Of a DNA stretch of 64,000 nucleotides, positions 46,750-56,593 are shown piece by piece. A program made the translations under genes and the position numbers. The notes under the pieces are model-generated. The model worked only from the letters and a program-made list of their open reading frames with translations. It was not told the origin of the DNA and made no database searches. Numbering within the stretch: the stretch's first letter is position 1; the number at the start of each line of letters is the position of its first letter. The DNA comes from Gammaproteobacteria bacterium (GTDB lineage: Bacteria > Pseudomonadota > Gammaproteobacteria > BMS3Bbin11), in the NCBI GenBank assembly GCA_013150915.1, contig JAADJE010000022.1, positions 1 to 64,000 of the forward strand. The letters are read 5' to 3'.

Positions 46750-47997
46750 ATGGACCTGTTACAAATTACTGCTGTTCTAATTACCCTGACGGCAGTTTTT
46801 AGTTTCCTGAATCATGTCTATCTGAAGCTGCCTGCAACTATCGGTGTCATGGCAATATCCATGGCATTGTCATTAATGCTGCTGATACTTGGCAGCATGG
46901 GTTTTCCGCTACTGCTGGAGCATGAAAAAACACTGCTGGCCGGAATTGATTTCAGTGCCACGTTATTACATGGCATGCTCAGCTTCCTGTTATTTGCCGG
47001 CGCCCTGCATGTCGATCTGAATCGCCTATCGGAAATGAAGTGGATAGTCGCCTCACTGGCGACTATTGGTGTACTGCTTTCTACTCTGATTGTGGCATCA
47101 CTGGTCTGGTCAGTCGCATTGCTGCTGGATTTGCCATTAAGTTTTATTCATAGCCTGTTATTTGGTGCGCTGATTTCTCCTACTGATCCTGTCGCGGTTA
47201 TCAGTACCCTGAAAACATTGGGAGTCCCCGCTTCACTGGAAACAAAAATTGCCGGAGAGTCGTTGTTCAATGATGGTGTTGGTGTGGTCCTATTTCTGGT
47301 GATATTTAACATCGCCTACAGCAGTGAGCCCATGCAGGTCGCTGAGGTGGCCGAGTTATTCATAACTGAAACTTTCGGTGGAGCATTGTTTGGATTACTA
47401 GCGGGTTACATAACCTACCGCATGTTGCGGCGGGTTGACAATTATCAGGTTGAGATTATCCTTTCCCTCGCTCTGGTCATGGGTGGTTATGCCTTTGCAG
47501 AGGCCTGGCATCTTTCAGCCCCTATCGCTATCGTAGTGGCTGGATTGCTGATCGGTAATCATGGTCGCCAGTTCGCCATGTCCAAGACGACACGTGAACA
47601 CCTGGACACATTCTGGGAATTGGTTGATGAAATTCTTAATGCCGTGCTATTTGTATTGCTGGGTCTCGAAGTTCTACTGATTATTCCCCTGTCAGCAAAT
47701 GCATTCCTGCTCGCAATAATCGCTATACCGGTCGTCCTGTTGTCACGTTTAATCAGCGTCTCTATACCCGTCTCAATATTAAGATCAAAGTATCAGTTTT
47801 CACCCGGGGTCATCAGGATTCTCACCTGGGGTGGTTTGCGCGGGGGGATATCGGTTGCACTGGTATTGTCCTTGCCTGCTGATGAAGTACGCCTGTATCT
47901 TCTACCGATGACCTATGCAGTGGTCGTTTTTGCCATGCTGGTGCAGGGCCTGACGCTTGGGCGAGTGGTTAGAAAGCAATTAGCTCAGGTATCTTGA
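46750..47997 (+). CDS. CPA1-type Na+(K+)/H+ antiporter
   Basis: 415 residues, about 12 helices. The transport core is LLFGALISPTDPVAVISTLK with the nearby ESLFNDGVGVVLFLVIF (N-D pair), and LTWGGLRGGISVALVLSLP near the C-terminus. These are NhaP-type signatures. It lacks a long cytoplasmic tail. It exchanges Na+ or K+ for H+. Confidence 0.93.
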   Translation: MDLLQITAVLITLTAVFSFLNHVYLKLPATIGVMAISMALSLMLLILGSMGFPLLLEHEKTLLAGIDFSATLLHGMLSFLLFAGALHVDLNRLSEMKWIVASLATIGVLLSTLIVASLVWSVALLLDLPLSFIHSLLFGALISPTDPVAVISTLKTLGVPASLETKIAGESLFNDGVGVVLFLVIFNIAYSSEPMQVAEVAELFITETFGGALFGLLAGYITYRMLRRVDNYQVEIILSLALVMGGYAFAEAWHLSAPIAIVVAGLLIGNHGRQFAMSKTTREHLDTFWELVDEILNAVLFVLLGLEVLLIIPLSANAFLLAIIAIPVVLLSRLISVSIPVSILRSKYQFSPGVIRILTWGGLRGGISVALVLSLPADEVRLYLLPMTYAVVVFAMLVQGLTLGRVVRKQLAQVS

Positions 47998-48018
47998 CAT
48001 CATTTTTCCCAGAATACG

Positions 48019-48047
48019 TGGAAATCATTGCTGGATTTTCGTATAGT
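48019..48047 (+). promoter_or_regulatory. Candidate promoter of the gcv operon
   Basis: TGGAAA (48019-48024) and TATAGT (48042-48047), with a 17-bp spacer, put the start about 10 bp before the first aptamer stem. Confidence 0.5.
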
Positions 48048-48062
48048 TTGTTCCCCGACCAG

Positions 48063-48251
48063 GGTTTATTGAGGGAGAGACCGGCAACTGAGGCACCGCC
48101 TACAGTGTCGGCGCCGAAGGCGCAACCCGCCCGGAATCGCTCAGGCAAAAGGACCGCAATAAACCATCGGCTCTGGAGAGCTGTCTTCAGCATATTTCGC
48201 AGGAAGACACACCGAAGGGGGTAAATCTCTCAGGTGAACGGACAGATGGGC
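48063..48251 (+). promoter_or_regulatory. Tandem glycine riboswitch
   Basis: Two aptamers. First: P1 arms GGTTTATT (48063-48070) and AATAAACC (48158-48165), with GGAGAGACCGGC, GCGCCGAAGGCGC and CTCAGGCAAAAGGACCGC between. Second: TCTGGAGAGCTG, then CACCGAAGGGGGTAAATCTC and TCAGGTGAACGGACAG, to about 48251. These are the conserved GGAGAG, CCGAAGG and CTCAGG blocks. It lies 56 bp before gcvT and should switch on glycine cleavage when glycine is high. Confidence 0.95.
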
Positions 48252-48255
48252 GAAT

Positions 48256-48279
48256 GACAGACAGGTAAAACCTGCTGTC
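48256..48279 (+). promoter_or_regulatory. Expression-platform hairpin of the glycine riboswitch
   Basis: GACAGACAGGT and ACCTGCTGTC form a 10-bp stem with one bulge and an AA loop. No T-run follows, so it is not a simple terminator. The gcvT ribosome site (AGGA, 48297-48300) lies 18 bp further on. Confidence 0.55.
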
Positions 48280-48306
48280 AGTATCCGTGCGACTCCAGGA
48301 GCTTTT

Positions 48307-49419
48307 ATGACAGCCAAACAAACACCGCTTTATCAACAGCATGTCGATGCAGGTGCAAAGATCGTCGATTTTTCTGGCTGGCAAATGCCTGTCCACTACG
48401 GTTCACAATTGGACGAACACCATGCCGTTCGTCAATCTGCCGGTGTGTTCGATGTCTCGCACATGAACATCGTTGATTTACACGGTACCGGTAGTAAAGC
48501 TTTTTTACAGCATTTACTCGCCAATGATGTTGACAGGCTGAAGAATCCGGGTAAGGCCCTTTATAGCTGTATGTTAATGGACGACGGGGGCATCATTGAT
48601 GATCTAATCGTATATTTCATGAATGAAAGCTGGTACCGAATGATCCTAAATGCCGGCAGGCATGACAAAGATATGAAATGGATCAACAGTTCACGGCATG
48701 ATTTCCAGAATGTAAGACTTAGCGAGAGACCTGATCTGGCTATGCTAGCAATACAGGGGCCGCAGGCGATTGAAAGATTTTCTTCCCTGTTATCAGATGA
48801 GGCGGCAGATCGAGTGGCAGAACTGGCCGTGTTTCAGGCCTGTGAAATAGATGAAGTATTCATCGCTCGTACTGGTTATACCGGCGAGGATGGGCTTGAA
48901 CTTATTCTGCCGGGTAATGACGCGGTTGATCTGTGGCAGCAGCTGATGATGGCTGATGTGAAGCCTGCAGGATTGGGTGCGCGTGATACCTTGCGGCTTG
49001 AAGCAGGAATGCTACTTTACGGTCTGGATATGGATGAAACTACTTCACCGCTGGTGTCGGGTCTGGGCTGGACCGTTGCCTGGCAGCCGGAATCAAGAGA
49101 CTTTATCGGGCGCAGGGCCTTGCAAGCTGTAAAGCGGGATAGCCATCTGCAACGGATGGTCGGTTTGCTACTGACAGGGCGAGGTGTGCTACGTTCTCAT
49201 CAGCAGGTGCAATTTGCTGACGGCAGCAGCGGTGAAATTACCAGCGGTAGCTATTCACCAACCCTGGCGAGATCGATAGCGTTGGCACGTGTACCGGCCA
49301 CAGTGAAAACTGGAGATAGCTGTAAAGTTGATATACGGGGCCGTCCGGTTTCTGCAATCGTTGTTAAATGCCCTTTTGTCCGTTATGGCAAACCATGTAT
49401 AGAAACCGAACAAAAATAG
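48307..49419 (+). CDS. gcvT: Glycine cleavage system T protein (aminomethyltransferase)
   Basis: 370 residues. TPLYQQHVDAGAKIVDFSGWQMPVHY, AGVFDVSHMNIVDLHG, GIIDDLIVYF, LAIQGPQ, RTGYTGEDGLELIL, GLGARDTLRLEAGMLLYG and the D in TSPLVSGLGWTVAW match the T-protein. It transfers the methylene group from H protein to THF. Confidence 0.97.
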   Translation: MTAKQTPLYQQHVDAGAKIVDFSGWQMPVHYGSQLDEHHAVRQSAGVFDVSHMNIVDLHGTGSKAFLQHLLANDVDRLKNPGKALYSCMLMDDGGIIDDLIVYFMNESWYRMILNAGRHDKDMKWINSSRHDFQNVRLSERPDLAMLAIQGPQAIERFSSLLSDEAADRVAELAVFQACEIDEVFIARTGYTGEDGLELILPGNDAVDLWQQLMMADVKPAGLGARDTLRLEAGMLLYGLDMDETTSPLVSGLGWTVAWQPESRDFIGRRALQAVKRDSHLQRMVGLLLTGRGVLRSHQQVQFADGSSGEITSGSYSPTLARSIALARVPATVKTGDSCKVDIRGRPVSAIVVKCPFVRYGKPCIETEQK

Positions 49420-49440
49420 TTTTTTTCAGGAGAACAGAAA

Positions 49441-49830
49441 ATGAGTAATGTTCCGCGGGAATTAAAATATACCAAGTCACATGAGTGGATTTTAGCCGGT
49501 GACGACGGCCTGGTGACGATTGGTATCACTGATTATGCGCAGGTGTTACTGGGTGATATGGTTTTTATTGAGCTGCCCGAGATAGATAAAAAGCTGGATG
49601 CAGGTGATGAATGCTCAGTCATCGAATCGGTGAAAGCTGCTTCAGATGTCTATGCCCCGGTTGCCGGTACGGTGATCGCGGTCAATGAAAAACTGGTCGA
49701 TGCTCCAGAATTGATAAATGAAGACCCTTACGGTGAGGGCTGGATGTTCCGTCTACAGATAGCGGATGTCAGTGAGCTGGATGGCCTGATGGATGCTGAT
49801 GCGTATGAAGCCATTGAAGCGGATGATTAG
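49441..49830 (+). CDS. gcvH: Glycine cleavage system H protein
   Basis: 129 residues. [31 protein letters not shown] and the lipoyl site [18 protein letters not shown] (the Lys of ESVKA is lipoylated). Carries the aminomethyl group between P and T proteins. Twenty-one bp after gcvT. Confidence 0.98.
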   Translation: MSNVPRELKYTKSHEWILAGDDGLVTIGITDYAQVLLGDMVFIELPEIDKKLDAGDECSVIESVKAASDVYAPVAGTVIAVNEKLVDAPELINEDPYGEGWMFRLQIADVSELDGLMDADAYEAIEADD

Positions 49831-49858
49831 CTTGGAAGTTCCAAGTTCCAAGTTCCAA
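49831..49858. repeat. Four heptamers (CTTGGAA, GTTCCAA x3) between gcvH and gcvPA
   Basis: CTTGGAA followed by three exact GTTCCAA units, immediately after the gcvH stop (49828-49830). The first unit is the inverse of the others, giving a small palindrome. Confidence 0.85.
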
Positions 49859-49887
49859 GATCTGTGGCCTAAGATTATTTTTTGACT

Positions 49888-51276
49888 ATGCCTTTTATAC
49901 CTCATACCGAGAAAGAAACGCGTCAGATGCTTGAAGCCATTGGTGTCAGGCAGATCGATGAGTTATTTGATGAGATTCCTGATGAACTGATCAACGAGAA
50001 GCTAAATCATGTACCGTCTGCCATGGGCGAAGCGGCTATCCGACAGCTGTCAAAAAAACGTGCGGAAATTGATAACGCTTATGTAAACTTTATCGGTGCC
50101 GGAGCCTACGAGCATCATATTCCCGCTGCAGTATGGCAGCTTGCTACCCGTGGCGAATTTTATTCGGCCTATACGCCCTATCAGGCCGAGGCCTCTCAGG
50201 GTACGCTGCAACTGCTGTACGAATACCAGACCATGATGGCATCCTTGACCGCTATGGATGTCTCCAACGCCAGTCTTTATGAAGGTGCCAGTGCGCTGGC
50301 TGAAGCTGTACTGATGGCGGTGCGGACACGGTGTAAAAAGAGGCGTGTACTGATGCCTGAGACCGTTCACCCTCGCTATCGTGAGACAGCCCAAACTATT
50401 GTCAAAAATCAGGGCATAATCTTAAGTTCTGTTGCCTACTCCGCAGAAATCGGTTGCATAGACCTCAACAGACTAAAGGATGAACTAAGTGAAGATGTTG
50501 CCGCTATAGTGATTCCACAGCCAAACTATTTTGGCATACTGGAAGATGTCGATGGGCTGGTGGATTTGGCGCATGATAACGCTTGTCTGGTGATTGCTGT
50601 GGTCAATCCCCTGTCGCTGGCGGTACTGAAGGCCCCGGGTGACTGGGGTGAGACAGGGGCTGATATTGTTGTTGGTGAGGGACAGCCATTGGGTATTCCA
50701 CTGTCGTCCGGTGGCCCATATTTTGGCTTCATGTGCAGTAGCCAGAAGCTGGTCAGGCAGATGCCGGGGCGTTTAGTTGGGCGCACGGTCGATGTAGACG
50801 GCAAGCAGGGGTTCACCCTCACACTACAGGCCAGAGAGCAGCACATACGGCGCTCAAAGGCGACATCAAATATCTGTACTAACCAGGGTCTGATGGTAAC
50901 GGCAGCAACCCTGTACATGTCGCTGATGGGTCCCGCAGGGATGGAACAGGCGGCACAGGCTTCACATACCAACACGCGCAAGCTGATTGAAAAACTGACT
51001 TCGATTGATGGGGTAGAGGCTGAATTCAACAGTACTGTTTTCCATGAATGTGTTTTGCGTATTGATGCGCCGATGGATGATCTGCTACGAGCGATGACCG
51101 CGCAGGGTATTATTGCCGGTAAAGCGCTTGCCGCAGATTTCAATAATCTGCAGAACTGCCTCCTGGTTTGTGCGACAGAATTACGTACGGAAGAGGAGAT
51201 GGATGAGTATGCGCTGCACCTGGAACGTATCGTCAGTAAGCGTCGCCTCGATCCACCCTGTGCACGGAAGATGTGA
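49888..51276 (+). CDS. gcvPA: Glycine dehydrogenase (decarboxylating) subunit 1
   Basis: 462 residues from the ATG at 49888 (frame also opens at a TTG at 49882). Two-gene P protein, N-terminal half: [73 protein letters not shown] and [19 protein letters not shown]. The second half is the next gene. Confidence 0.97.
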   Translation: MPFIPHTEKETRQMLEAIGVRQIDELFDEIPDELINEKLNHVPSAMGEAAIRQLSKKRAEIDNAYVNFIGAGAYEHHIPAAVWQLATRGEFYSAYTPYQAEASQGTLQLLYEYQTMMASLTAMDVSNASLYEGASALAEAVLMAVRTRCKKRRVLMPETVHPRYRETAQTIVKNQGIILSSVAYSAEIGCIDLNRLKDELSEDVAAIVIPQPNYFGILEDVDGLVDLAHDNACLVIAVVNPLSLAVLKAPGDWGETGADIVVGEGQPLGIPLSSGGPYFGFMCSSQKLVRQMPGRLVGRTVDVDGKQGFTLTLQAREQHIRRSKATSNICTNQGLMVTAATLYMSLMGPAGMEQAAQASHTNTRKLIEKLTSIDGVEAEFNSTVFHECVLRIDAPMDDLLRAMTAQGIIAGKALAADFNNLQNCLLVCATELRTEEEMDEYALHLERIVSKRRLDPPCARKM

Positions 51277-51301
51277 CAGAAACAATTAAATAGAATTTGA
51301 T

Positions 51302-52765
51302 ATGACTAAACTAATTTTCGAACAATCTACAGCCGGGCGGACTAACAATTCACAATTTCTTTCCACCACATCCCCAATCGATGATATTCCAGACGGTTTG
51401 CGGCGTAAAAAAAGGCCAGCTTTGCCTGAAGTTTCCGAAATGCAGGTTGTCAGGCATTATACCCGCCTCAGCCAGTTGAACTTTTCCATCGATACGCAGT
51501 TTTACCCGCTGGGTTCCTGCACGATGAAACACAATCCACGGATCTGTAACGAAGTAGCACAGTATGAGGGGTTTAGTGGCCGCCACCCTTCGGCACCGGA
51601 CTCAACCGGGCAGGGGATACTCAGCTGTTTGTTCGATCTACAGGAGATACTGAAAGATATTTCTGGCATGTCCGAAATCAGTCTTGCGCCGATGGCCGGT
51701 GCGCAGGGTGAATTTACCGGTATTGCCATGATCCGTGCTTACCACGATGCCAGGAATGATGGAAGGCGTGAAGAAATCCTGGTGCCTGATGCTGCACATG
51801 GCACTAATCCGGCCAGTGCAGTGATGTGTGGCTACAGGGTGCGTGAGATTCCAACACAGGGTAATGGTGATGTAGACATTAAGGCATTACGTGCCACCCT
51901 TGGCCCGCAAACGGCGGGTCTGATGTTGACGAACCCATCTACTCTGGGTGTTTTTGAGAGACAAATCAAGGAGATTGCAGCGCTGGTTCATGAGGCAGGT
52001 GGGTTGTTGTATTACGACGGTGCCAATATGAATGCTATCCTTGGCAAGGTGAAACCGGGCGAAATGGGTTTTGATGTTATCCATTTGAACCTGCACAAAA
52101 CCTTCTCTACCCCGCACGGCGGGGGTGGACCGGGTGCAGGGCCTGTGGGCGTTAATGAACGACTTATACCCTTTTTGCCGGTACCAAAGATTGTGGAATC
52201 ATCCGGTGAGTACAGACTTCTCAACAAAAATGATTGCCCACAGAGCATTGGCCGCCTCTCCTGTTTCATGGGGAATACGGGTATTTTATTACGGGCCTGG
52301 GTCTATGCACGCCTGTTGGGACGTGAGGGTATGAAACGCGTAGCAGATTATGCAACCCTGAATGCCAACTATATGAAAACAAAACTTGAACGGGCCGGTT
52401 TTGAGATGGCTTACCCCACACGCCGGGCGACACATGAGTTTGTCCTGACACTGAAAAAGAATAAGGCTGACACCGGGGTTACTGCAATGGATTTTGCCAA
52501 GCGCCTGCTGGATAAGGGCTATCACGCACCGACTACATACTTCCCTTTACTGGTGCCCGAGTGTTTTCTCATTGAACCGACAGAGAGTGAAAGTCTGGAA
52601 GAACTGGATGGTTTTATCCGTGCAATGATAGAGATCGGGGAAGAGACTGTCGAGCAGGTTGAGACAGTAAAAACTGCCCCACACACCCTGCCAGTGCGAC
52701 GACTGGATGAGGTTCGCGCGGCAAGACAACTGGACATAGTATGGCAGGGAGAAAACGGAGTATAA
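51302..52765 (+). CDS. gcvPB: Glycine dehydrogenase (decarboxylating) subunit 2
   Basis: 487 residues with the PLP lysine in HLNLHKTFSTPHGGGGPG, plus NFSIDTQFYPLGSCTMKHNP, LAPMAGAQGEFTG and DAAHGTNPASA. It decarboxylates glycine and loads the H protein. No gcvL (lpd) gene is here. The repeat at 52778 follows the stop. Confidence 0.97.
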   Translation: MTKLIFEQSTAGRTNNSQFLSTTSPIDDIPDGLRRKKRPALPEVSEMQVVRHYTRLSQLNFSIDTQFYPLGSCTMKHNPRICNEVAQYEGFSGRHPSAPDSTGQGILSCLFDLQEILKDISGMSEISLAPMAGAQGEFTGIAMIRAYHDARNDGRREEILVPDAAHGTNPASAVMCGYRVREIPTQGNGDVDIKALRATLGPQTAGLMLTNPSTLGVFERQIKEIAALVHEAGGLLYYDGANMNAILGKVKPGEMGFDVIHLNLHKTFSTPHGGGGPGAGPVGVNERLIPFLPVPKIVESSGEYRLLNKNDCPQSIGRLSCFMGNTGILLRAWVYARLLGREGMKRVADYATLNANYMKTKLERAGFEMAYPTRRATHEFVLTLKKNKADTGVTAMDFAKRLLDKGYHAPTTYFPLLVPECFLIEPTESESLEELDGFIRAMIEIGEETVEQVETVKTAPHTLPVRRLDEVRAARQLDIVWQGENGV

Positions 52766-52777
52766 AAAACATTTTTA

Positions 52778-52892
52778 CCACAGAGGATACAGAGGTCACG
52801 AATTGATCAGAGGTTCCCCAGGTATTAACAGCAATCTTGATAACGATATAATTGCCCTGATAAAACCATATTAAAACCTCCGTATCCTCTGT
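52778..52892. repeat. Inverted pair of nonamer repeats (CAGAGG type)
   Basis: CCACAGAGG, ATACAGAGG (52778-52795) faces CCTCCGTAT, CCTCTGT (52877-52892); CAGAGGATACAGAGG matches the reverse complement of 52877-52891 at 14 of 15 bases. The 80 bp between are not coding. The same type occurs at 55053-55189. Confidence 0.8.
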
Positions 52893-52939
52893 CGTAAATG
52901 ATTTTGATTTTTTAATTAATACTTAAACGGAATATCAAT

Positions 52940-53875
52940 ATGACAGCTTTAATCTGTGGGTCGATGGCTTTTGATACCATTATGGTATTCGAGGATCGTT
53001 TTAAGAATCATATTCTGCCGGATCAGGTGCATATCCTGAATGTTTCCTTTCTGGTACCCAGCATGCGTCGTGAGTTTGGTGGCTGTGCCGGGAATATTGC
53101 CTACAATCTAAATCTGCTTGGTGGTGAAGGTAGGCCGATGGCTACTGTGGGAAGTGATTTTGGCCCCTATGCAGACTGGATGGACAAGGCCGGTATCAGC
53201 CGAGAGTCATTGAAAGAGCTTGCTGATGATTACACAGCACAGGCCTACATCACTACAGATCAGGATGATAATCAGATTACTGCCTTCCACCCGGGTGCTA
53301 TGAACAGGTCGCACCTGAACAGGGTGTTTGATGAAGCAGGTGTGACGATTGGTATCGTCTCTCCGGATGGTCGTCAGGGTATGATCGATCACGCGACACA
53401 GTTTGTTGAAGCCAATATCCCGTTTATTTTTGATCCGGGTCAGGGGATGCCGATGTTTGATGGTGACGACCTGAATCGGTTCCTTGTACAGGCCACCTGG
53501 CTGACCTTGAATGATTATGAATTCCAGCTATTTTCTAAGCGAACAGGTAAAAGTGTTGAGGAAATTGCTAATGAAGTGGATGCTTTAGTGATAACCCGTG
53601 GTGGCAAAGGATCAATTATCTACACAAATAGTAAGGAAATAAACATACCCGTTGCCAAAATTGATAAGCTGAAGGATCCAACCGGCTGTGGTGATGCCTA
53701 CCGCTCAGGTTTGTTGTATGGTTTGATGAACAATATGGACTGGGAAACTACCGGACGTCTGGCAGCAATAATGGGTGCAAGCAAAATCGAGGTTAACGGC
53801 ACTCAAAACCACGCGCCAACACGAGAAGAAATCGCCGCGCGTTTTCAGTACAACTTTAACTATCAGCCCTGGTAG
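52940..53875 (+). CDS. PfkB-family carbohydrate kinase, possibly adenosine kinase
   Basis: 311 residues. ALICGSMAFDTIMVFEDRF, EFGGCAGNIAYNLNLLGGE (PfkB signature 1), TLNDYEFQLF, LVITRGGKGSII and DPTGCGDAYRSGLLYGL (signature 2 with the catalytic Asp). The substrate is not fixed by the sequence. Bacterial adenosine kinases look like this, and ribokinase-like sugar or nucleoside use is the alternative. It stands alone. Confidence 0.8.
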   Translation: MTALICGSMAFDTIMVFEDRFKNHILPDQVHILNVSFLVPSMRREFGGCAGNIAYNLNLLGGEGRPMATVGSDFGPYADWMDKAGISRESLKELADDYTAQAYITTDQDDNQITAFHPGAMNRSHLNRVFDEAGVTIGIVSPDGRQGMIDHATQFVEANIPFIFDPGQGMPMFDGDDLNRFLVQATWLTLNDYEFQLFSKRTGKSVEEIANEVDALVITRGGKGSIIYTNSKEINIPVAKIDKLKDPTGCGDAYRSGLLYGLMNNMDWETTGRLAAIMGASKIEVNGTQNHAPTREEIAARFQYNFNYQPW

Positions 53876-54012
53876 GCGGATAGATGACGGTATCTATCTT
53901 TATCTGGAATTATATAATATAATAATAAGCTTATATTGTGGCTGCTTGATGTTTTTGGTACGTGGGCAGCACAATGACTTAACACTGATCACTATCACGC
54001 GGAGTTATTGAG

Positions 54013-54948
54013 ATGGCCGACGAAAAAAACAAGGTAGCAGGAGAAAGCACGACTGCGGAAAAGATGACTAAGACTACCAAAAAGAAAGCGGTTAAAAAGG
54101 CTGCAAAGAAGTCGCTCAAAAAGAAACCTGTAAAAAAAGCAGTTAAAAAGGTGATTAATCAGAAGTCCACAAAATCTGCCAGTACGGAGAAAGTAGCGGT
54201 GACGGCTACTGTGGCTGAAAATAGTAATGGGCAGAAAGAAAAGACAAAGCCTGGTCTTAAAGCCGCACAGACGTCTGCTGTCGTTAGCCCCCCCAAACAG
54301 AAAAAAGACAGTCTGGCCACGCTATCTAGAATTTCTATCGCTCTACTGTTCATTATAGGGGTATGGGCATTTGTCTCTTATCTGTATGATGATGAAGAGA
54401 GTACTGAGGACAAAACACCTCCGGCAACAGCCGTTGCACCGGTGTCTCCAGCGGCTGTGCCTATAGCCACGCCTGAGCAGATGCCAACTAAGAAGGTGCC
54501 TGCTAAGACTACAAAGAGCGTTGAGTCTGTGCCTAAAGTGAAAGTAAAAGAGAATGCAGTGGCCATTGACAAAACAGAATCTGAAGAAAGAACAGAAGAA
54601 TCCAAAGGTTTCTTTGGAAGCCTTTTCGATGGCAAGGGTGAAATAACTGATGGTGATGCAGAGGTGGCTACCGATACTGCGTCCGACAATGTGGCCCCAT
54701 CTCAACCTGCCGTAAATCAGATGCCAATGCCCTATGGCCATCCAGCACCATGGGGACCGCCGCAGGGTGCTGGGCCGCCACGGTATGGAGTACCGTTCAA
54801 CCCAGCGATGCAGCCTATGCCATGGGGACCGCCTCAGAGATTTAGTTCCCCACAGGATTTCGGCTACCCTCAGGATTTTGGTCCACCCCCAGGGTTTTAT
54901 GACATGCCTCCACCGATGCCAATGTTTGATCAGGGCAGTGCCTGGTAA
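54013..54948 (+). CDS. Lys-rich, single-TM, Pro-rich-tail protein of unknown function
   Basis: 311 residues, not recognised. Three parts: a very basic tail (residues 1-100) with KKAVKKAAKKSLKKKPVKKA-like repeats resembling histone H1 or AlgP tails; one membrane segment (about 104-122, ISIALLFIIGVWAFVSYLY) followed by an acidic DDEEST; and a long linker leading to a Pro/Gly/aromatic tail (about 240-311) with APWGPPQ, MPWGPPQ, QDFGYPQDFGPPPGF. The basic part is probably cytoplasmic and the tail external. It has its own terminator. Function cannot be inferred. Confidence 0.75.
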   Translation: MADEKNKVAGESTTAEKMTKTTKKKAVKKAAKKSLKKKPVKKAVKKVINQKSTKSASTEKVAVTATVAENSNGQKEKTKPGLKAAQTSAVVSPPKQKKDSLATLSRISIALLFIIGVWAFVSYLYDDEESTEDKTPPATAVAPVSPAAVPIATPEQMPTKKVPAKTTKSVESVPKVKVKENAVAIDKTESEERTEESKGFFGSLFDGKGEITDGDAEVATDTASDNVAPSQPAVNQMPMPYGHPAPWGPPQGAGPPRYGVPFNPAMQPMPWGPPQRFSSPQDFGYPQDFGPPPGFYDMPPPMPMFDQGSAW

Positions 54949-55000
54949 TCAGTCGTAAAAGATAAGAGATATTACTAACAGACGTATGCTGTTAGAGTTA

Positions 55001-55027
55001 AAAGGCCGCGATCTTCGCGGCCTTTTT
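55001..55027 (+). terminator. Rho-independent terminator after the Lys/Pro-rich gene
   Basis: AAAGGCCGCG, ATCTT loop, CGCGGCCTTTTTT. Perfect 10-bp stem and T-run. A second small dyad CTAACAG/CTGTTAG (54975-54995) precedes it. Confidence 0.92.
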
Positions 55028-55052
55028 TGTTTCTAAATCAAAAGATTTTTTG

Positions 55053-55189
55053 CCACAGAGGACACGGAGATTACAGAGGGTTAAAGAATCTATGGACATT
55101 TTCTTTTGAGATATGAGCTAGATAAAAAGTGTGGGTTTTATTCTTTTGACTAAATATTTTTTCCTCTGTGACCTCCGTGTCCTCTGTAG
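55053..55189. repeat. Inverted pair of three nonamers each (CACAGAGG type)
   Basis: Left arm: CCACAGAGG, ACACGGAGA, TTACAGAGG (55053-55079). Right arm: CCTCTGTGA, CCTCCGTGT, CCTCTGTAG (55163-55189). The arms pair over 27 bp with about four mismatches, with 83 bp between. Confidence 0.85.
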
Positions 55190-55219
55190 TAAATGTGTTT
55201 TTAGCGACTAATAATTCTT

Positions 55220-56593
55220 ATGTTTGAAAAAAGACATGTGGTGATTCGGGAATACCGGCAGCTGGTGAAGCTGGCTGTGCCGATTACTATTGGCCAGATC
55301 GCGCTGATAGCTACCGGTTTTGTCGATACCATTATGGCAGGGCGTATTAGCCCTCTGGCATTAGGTGCGATTGCCGTTGGTGCCAATTTATGGATTCCTG
55401 TCTATTTATTTGCTGTCGGGCTGATGATGGCTGTCTCTAGCATGGTGTCGCATTATTTCGGAGCAGGGCAGACGTCAGCGATTCGGGATCTAATCAAACA
55501 GTCCTTGCTGGTGTCAGTTGTGCTGGGGCTGCTGGGATTTTTTTCTGTTCGACTTCTGTCTGGAGTGATGGACTGGGTTGGGATTGATGAAGGTATCGTG
55601 CCAGTGGCAACAGGCTATCTGTATGCCGTCTCCTGGGGTATTCCGGCAGTTTGTGCCTATCTTGCACTGCGTTTTGTCAGTGAAGGTATTGGTTATACCC
55701 GGCCAATGATGGTCATTCAACTTATTGGGCTGGCTATAAATGTGTTGCTGAATTACATCCTCATGTTCGGCAAGCTGGGTGTCCCGGCGATGGGAGCGGT
55801 AGGTGCAGGTTGGGCAACTGCAGCGGTGATGTGGATTAATCTTCTGATGCTGGTGGTGTATATCTTTGCACACCACAGATATGCGGATATCTGGCAATCG
55901 GAAAGACTGAAACCGGACTGGAAGCGTACAAAAGAAATGCTGCGACTCGGCCTGCCAATAGGCCTGACGCTGGTCAATGAGGTCGGAATGTTTTCTGCTG
56001 TTGGGTTACTGATGGGGAGCCTCGGTGTCATCGAAGTGGCCGCACATCAGATCGCCATCAATTTTGCCGGTATGATGTTTATGATCCCTCTGGGGATATC
56101 AGCAGCGACGACAATAAGAGTAGGCCATGCGCTGGGGGAGCGGCGGCCTGCTGGTGCCCGTTTCCGTGGTCTGGCAGGTATCAGCCTGGCCGGCATGTGT
56201 ATGTTTGCGACCGCGAGCATTATGCTGTTATTTCCTGATTTGATTGTATCGATCTACAGTAAGGATGCTGATGTGGCGACCATGGCTGTTACCTTGTTAT
56301 TCATGGCGGCGATTTTCCAATTGTCTGATGGAATTCAGGTCTCCGCAGCCGGCGCATTGCGTGGAATGAAAGACACCTTATACCCCTTGCTGGTAAGTGT
56401 TGTGGCTTACTGGTTTGTTGGTCTGCCTTTTTCTTATTATCTGGGTATTAATCGAGCGTTTGGACCGCAGGGTTTGTGGATGGGACTGGTGGCAAGTTTG
56501 ACGCTTGCGGCGGTCTGGCTAGTTTGGCGATTTTGGCGGGTTTCGAAAATCAGTTTAAAAAATACTCCCGAAACTCATCCAGAACCGAGATAG
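55220..56593 (+). CDS. norM: MATE family multidrug efflux transporter
   Basis: 457 residues and 12 predicted helices in two halves. [58 protein letters not shown] and [18 protein letters not shown] are NorM-type features. Exports cationic compounds with Na+ or H+. Its last 44 bp overlap the convergent YyaL gene. Confidence 0.92.
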   Translation: MFEKRHVVIREYRQLVKLAVPITIGQIALIATGFVDTIMAGRISPLALGAIAVGANLWIPVYLFAVGLMMAVSSMVSHYFGAGQTSAIRDLIKQSLLVSVVLGLLGFFSVRLLSGVMDWVGIDEGIVPVATGYLYAVSWGIPAVCAYLALRFVSEGIGYTRPMMVIQLIGLAINVLLNYILMFGKLGVPAMGAVGAGWATAAVMWINLLMLVVYIFAHHRYADIWQSERLKPDWKRTKEMLRLGLPIGLTLVNEVGMFSAVGLLMGSLGVIEVAAHQIAINFAGMMFMIPLGISAATTIRVGHALGERRPAGARFRGLAGISLAGMCMFATASIMLLFPDLIVSIYSKDADVATMAVTLLFMAAIFQLSDGIQVSAAGALRGMKDTLYPLLVSVVAYWFVGLPFSYYLGINRAFGPQGLWMGLVASLTLAAVWLVWRFWRVSKISLKNTPETHPEPR

